A DNA stretch of 64,000 nucleotides from positions 182,513 through 246,512 of the forward strand of contig NZ_JARPUS010000007.1 of the NCBI RefSeq assembly GCF_029537485.1, written 5' to 3'. Under the pieces are notes generated by a model. It was not told where the DNA came from. It saw nothing but the letters and a program-made list of their open reading frames with translations, and did no database searches. Of the stretch, positions 61,420 through 64,000 are shown piece after piece; position 1 is the stretch's first letter, and the number at the start of each line of letters is the position of its first letter. The DNA comes from Pseudomonas sp. GOM6 (lineage in GTDB: Bacteria; Pseudomonadota; Gammaproteobacteria; Pseudomonadales; Pseudomonadaceae). Made by a program: the position numbers and the translations under genes.

Positions 61420-63444
61420 TTAACTCTCGAAGGGCTTTGGATCCCGAGCAACGTGCTTTTCCAATCGCCCGTTGATCAAGGCAAACAGCGCCTCGAATTG
61501 CCCAAGGCTTTGCTCTGGCAGCACATTTTCCGGTTCCGTCGCCATTTTCTTGAGAAACAGTCGTGTTGGTCGAGTCTTATGGAAAGGGATTTCAAGATCT
61601 GCAAGGCCCGCTTCAATGCGCTTGGCGATGCGCGGGATATTGGCATTTAACTTCAACTCCTTCCCGTTCAGCTCTTTGTTATAGCTCTCTCGCACAAGAG
61701 CCTCGTAGACCGCCGGGTCGAGCAAGTCCTCGATATCTGCTTCGTTCGGTTGGGGCGAGAACGCTTCCGATACGAATACGACGTTCTGGTCACGGATAAG
61801 CTTCGCCTTGAGGAGCTCGTCCTTGGTCACCTTAGAGTCACGCTCGGTGTCGAGAAGAACCAAAACGTTGAGTGCTTCCGAAGTCAGCAACGCAACCATG
61901 TAAGAGACCTTCTGCGCGCCTCCTGCTGGAGTCATTGTGAGAGCGGTACTCAGTGCAGTTCTTCCCTTCTCGGACGCATAGCCGCTGACGGCGCTCAGGA
62001 TCCAGAAGTCTGTAACTCCCTCGACAACAAGATTGTTGGGGCCGACAAAGAGGCTCTGAGCTAGGTCATAGCCTAGCGCCGCCTGGAGCGGAAACAACGT
62101 CCTAGCATCTCCCGTAGGGTCGTTCGTGACTGTGGTGCCGACTTCCTCCGCAATGTTAACGGTACGGACTGAGTCCAGCGCATGCGTCGGCACCATGAAG
62201 GGCGAATGCGTGGAGTAAAGAATCTGATTGGTGAAATCCACTTCCAGATGATGGAGGAGATCTGATTGGGACTTGGCATGCAGGTACAGGCCGGGCTCAT
62301 CTAGCAGGAGTACCGCGTTCTCCGCATGGCCTCCGTCTGTATCAGCCGAAAACGTGATGTAGAAAGCGAAGAACCATTGAAAGCCTCGGCTCCTGTCGTT
62401 GAGATTTACTTCAACGTCGTATGTGCTCGTTGGATCAGAGATGATTGTGTCGATGTGTTGGCCATCAAGGTTGAAACGAATCTTAAGCGCGCGATCTTTC
62501 CACAGTCGTTTAATCTCGCCGGTGACAACAGCACTAGCACGGTTCGCGAGTTGATTCCGGGTTTCGTGATCGTTTTGCCCATGAAGCTTCTGAAGCTCTT
62601 CGGGATTGAGACCTGCAACCTTGCACAGTTTCTCAAAGTTCTGGTCCGAGTCCTCAAGCCGCCCCTGAGACTTCCGCTGGATGTAGGCGGAGATGTCTTG
62701 ATGGCCATCAAGTTCTGGGTACTCATCGACATAGATGAATTTTGGAATTGCGCCAACAGCCCAGTCACGAGCCTTCTGCTGGGCAGCCTTATCGCCCACG
62801 ATGCTCTCAGCCAGCTCCTCAAGCTCGGAGAGCACCTCCTCCTGCTTGTCAGTCAAATCAGCATCAGCACCAGCCAACGCAGTCCGTAAAGCCTTCGCCG
62901 CCGCCACAGTCTGGCTGGCCCATATATCACGCTGCCTCGTGGCAGATGCAGCAGTCTCGAAGGCATCGGCTGCCGCATCCAATGCACCAGGCGTTTCCTG
63001 CTTCTGCGCCGCAGCGCGCACTGCCGCAGCTACCTTTCTGACCTTGCCTTTGATGTCCGTTTCGTCGAAGGGAATCGCCTTGAGCTCGGGAAATCTCACC
63101 GTCCTAGACTTGCCATAGCTGCGCCCGATGACGACCTGGGACACCTCCGTGGCTCGCGGAAGAAGCTCAAGCAGAGCCTCTTTGTCCTCATCGTCTAACA
63201 TCCATGTCGTTGACAGAACGGGCGTATCGTCTGTGCACTCCTCTAGGCGCCTGTGCCGGGGAAAATCCTTGATGGGTCTCAAAGCTTCAAACCCTGCAAT
63301 CGGGTTTAGACTGTGCAACGCACGAAGCAGATTCGACTTGCCGCTCTCGTTCCGCCCCAGAAGGGCTGTAATCCGAGAGACGGCGATCTCACCACTGTCA
63401 TTGATAGAGCGATAGTTACGAACTCGGAATGACTCTAGCCTCAT
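61420..63444 (-). CDS. OLD-family ATPase/TOPRIM nuclease (stand-alone, candidate phage defence)
   Basis: A 674-residue protein. ABC-type ATPase: Walker A 'GRNESGKSNLL' at 30-40, signature-like 'LNDRSRGFQWF' near 348-358, Walker B 'AVLLLDEP' at 377-384, H-loop 'STHSPF' at 411-416. A helical coiled-coil insert spans about 130-230. TOPRIM: Glu475 in 'LVVEGVTDF', 'PAGGAQK', Asp532 and Glu534 in 'VLLDTERDS', and 'EADIEDLL' at 568-575. OLD proteins are DNA nucleases, several in anti-phage systems. No UvrD-like helicase (GajB) or reverse transcriptase partner is adjacent, so it resembles class 1 OLD. Linked to an integrase. Confidence 0.88.
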   Translation of the reverse strand: MRLESFRVRNYRSINDSGEIAVSRITALLGRNESGKSNLLRALHSLNPIAGFEALRPIKDFPRHRRLEECTDDTPVLSTTWMLDDEDKEALLELLPRATEVSQVVIGRSYGKSRTVRFPELKAIPFDETDIKGKVRKVAAAVRAAAQKQETPGALDAAADAFETAASATRQRDIWASQTVAAAKALRTALAGADADLTDKQEEVLSELEELAESIVGDKAAQQKARDWAVGAIPKFIYVDEYPELDGHQDISAYIQRKSQGRLEDSDQNFEKLCKVAGLNPEELQKLHGQNDHETRNQLANRASAVVTGEIKRLWKDRALKIRFNLDGQHIDTIISDPTSTYDVEVNLNDRSRGFQWFFAFYITFSADTDGGHAENAVLLLDEPGLYLHAKSQSDLLHHLEVDFTNQILYSTHSPFMVPTHALDSVRTVNIAEEVGTTVTNDPTGDARTLFPLQAALGYDLAQSLFVGPNNLVVEGVTDFWILSAVSGYASEKGRTALSTALTMTPAGGAQKVSYMVALLTSEALNVLVLLDTERDSKVTKDELLKAKLIRDQNVVFVSEAFSPQPNEADIEDLLDPAVYEALVRESYNKELNGKELKLNANIPRIAKRIEAGLADLEIPFHKTRPTRLFLKKMATEPENVLPEQSLGQFEALFALINGRLEKHVARDPKPFES

Positions 63445-63668
63445 GGCTGCCCCCAGTCTTGTTGGCCCAACTCTGTATAGGTGCGGACATTCTAGACAGA
63501 AAGCAAGTGGAATAAGGATGGCCGGACGCCGCTATCGCGAAGAGTGGGTGCATCGGGTCGCTTTCGGCCCACTCCGACAGTTAAGTACCCAGCCAAACGA
63601 CAATCCGATTCCAAAAAATCTCAGTCACACATTACCGCAATGACATCAGCACCAAGGAGGTTCGTCCC

Positions 63669-63982
63669 ATGTCATTGCAGTGCCCCCGCTGTCACTCCCC
63701 AAAAGTCGCTTCTTTCCATCACGCCATGAAAGCTGGCGCGGCCATCGGCGCAGTCGGTGGCCTCGCACGTGGCGTCAGCGCTGCAAGGCCGGCGCAGCGC
63801 TCGGCGTAATCGCCGGCCCGGTCGGCATCACCCTCGGCTCGGTATCGGGTGCCATTCTCGGCGGCCTGGCCGGCAGCGTCGGTGGCTGTGCGATCGGTGC
63901 CCAGCTCGGTGAATCGCTCGACCGTCATGTCCTGGCTCACAACCTCTGCCTGCTCTGCGGTCACCGTTTCAATCTGCCGGCC
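63669..63982 (+). pseudogene. Frameshifted zinc-ribbon and glycine-rich membrane protein
   Basis: The frame from ATG 63669 (strong AAGGAGG at 63652) reads MSLQCPRCHSPKVASFHHAM with a CxxC, then a glycine-rich start, and stops at 63807. In the next frame the same protein continues as 'KAGAALGVIAGPVGITLGSV' and ends 'LDRHVLAHNLCLLCGHRFNL' with a second CxxC. A one-base loss near 63780-63790 explains it; a sequencing error is possible. The joined product would be a glycine-zipper helix pair between zinc-ribbon halves. Function unknown. Confidence 0.65.
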
Positions 63983-64000
63983 TGATCCGGTCACAGCTCT

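Noticed and set aside
61420..63444. Gabija GajA
   Set aside because: The ATPase/TOPRIM layout fits, but no UvrD-type helicase gene (GajB) lies next to it in the window, and the length and insert differ. Called OLD-family only.

Overview
The window is a GC-rich, gene-dense stretch of chromosome from a member of the genus Pseudomonas in the broad sense. The evidence is gene order and protein sequence: a rplS-trmD-rimM-rpsP-ffh block beside a xerD start, guaB-guaA next to xseA, hemA-prfA-prmC-moeB-murI, and lolB-ispE-tRNA-Gln-prs-rplY-pth-ychF are all arranged as is usual in pseudomonads. Two Pseudomonas-type REP families also occur between genes. The sequence does not fix the species; it is not P. 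aeruginosa-like in its accessory content.

Layout: 1-8200 holds the xerD start, a cation/proton antiporter, a thioesterase, the ribosome/SRP operon and two membrane proteins (CcsA-like, CorC-like). 8200-16500 is small-enzyme housekeeping (SGNH hydrolase, purT, gamma carbonic anhydrase, two Nudix hydrolases, an L,D-transpeptidase) plus an OhrR/Ohr organic-peroxide module followed by a DUF2790 protein and an HSL-type esterase. 16500-33700 holds purL, mltF, tadA, a multicopper oxidase, guaBA, xseA, an M23 peptidase, an MscS-type channel and leuA with a candidate attenuator leader. 33700-37600 holds a FadL-like porin, an alcohol dehydrogenase, an omega-amidase and a small HTH protein.

37800-46240 is the most striking accessory block: one tightly overlapped operon of a TudS-like DUF523/DUF1722 protein, a MerR regulator with a degenerate B12-type module, photolyase, an NTF2-like protein, a short-chain dehydrogenase, a flavin oxidoreductase, DUF1365, a cyclopropane-fatty-acid-synthase homologue and, after a hairpin, DUF2878. 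It reads as a light or singlet-oxygen response that repairs DNA and remodels membrane lipids. A near-palindromic candidate operator precedes it.

46300-59400 returns to core functions: PagL, murI-moeB-prmC-prfA-hemA, a TPR lipoprotein, lolB, ispE, tRNA-Gln, prs, rplY, pth and ychF. At 59400 the core stops at a P4-type tyrosine integrase with upstream ACCGG repeats. It is followed by a small unknown protein and a 674-residue OLD-family ATPase/TOPRIM protein (candidate phage defence), and then a frameshifted zinc-ribbon/glycine-rich gene at the window edge. This last 4.5 kb looks like the start of a genomic island.

Other points of note are a 141-bp imperfect palindromic element with a well-positioned Shine-Dalgarno and a 31-codon ORF in the guaB-guaA gap, a dual CDGSH protein whose first motif ends in Cys instead of His, and a leucine-rich leader peptide before leuA.
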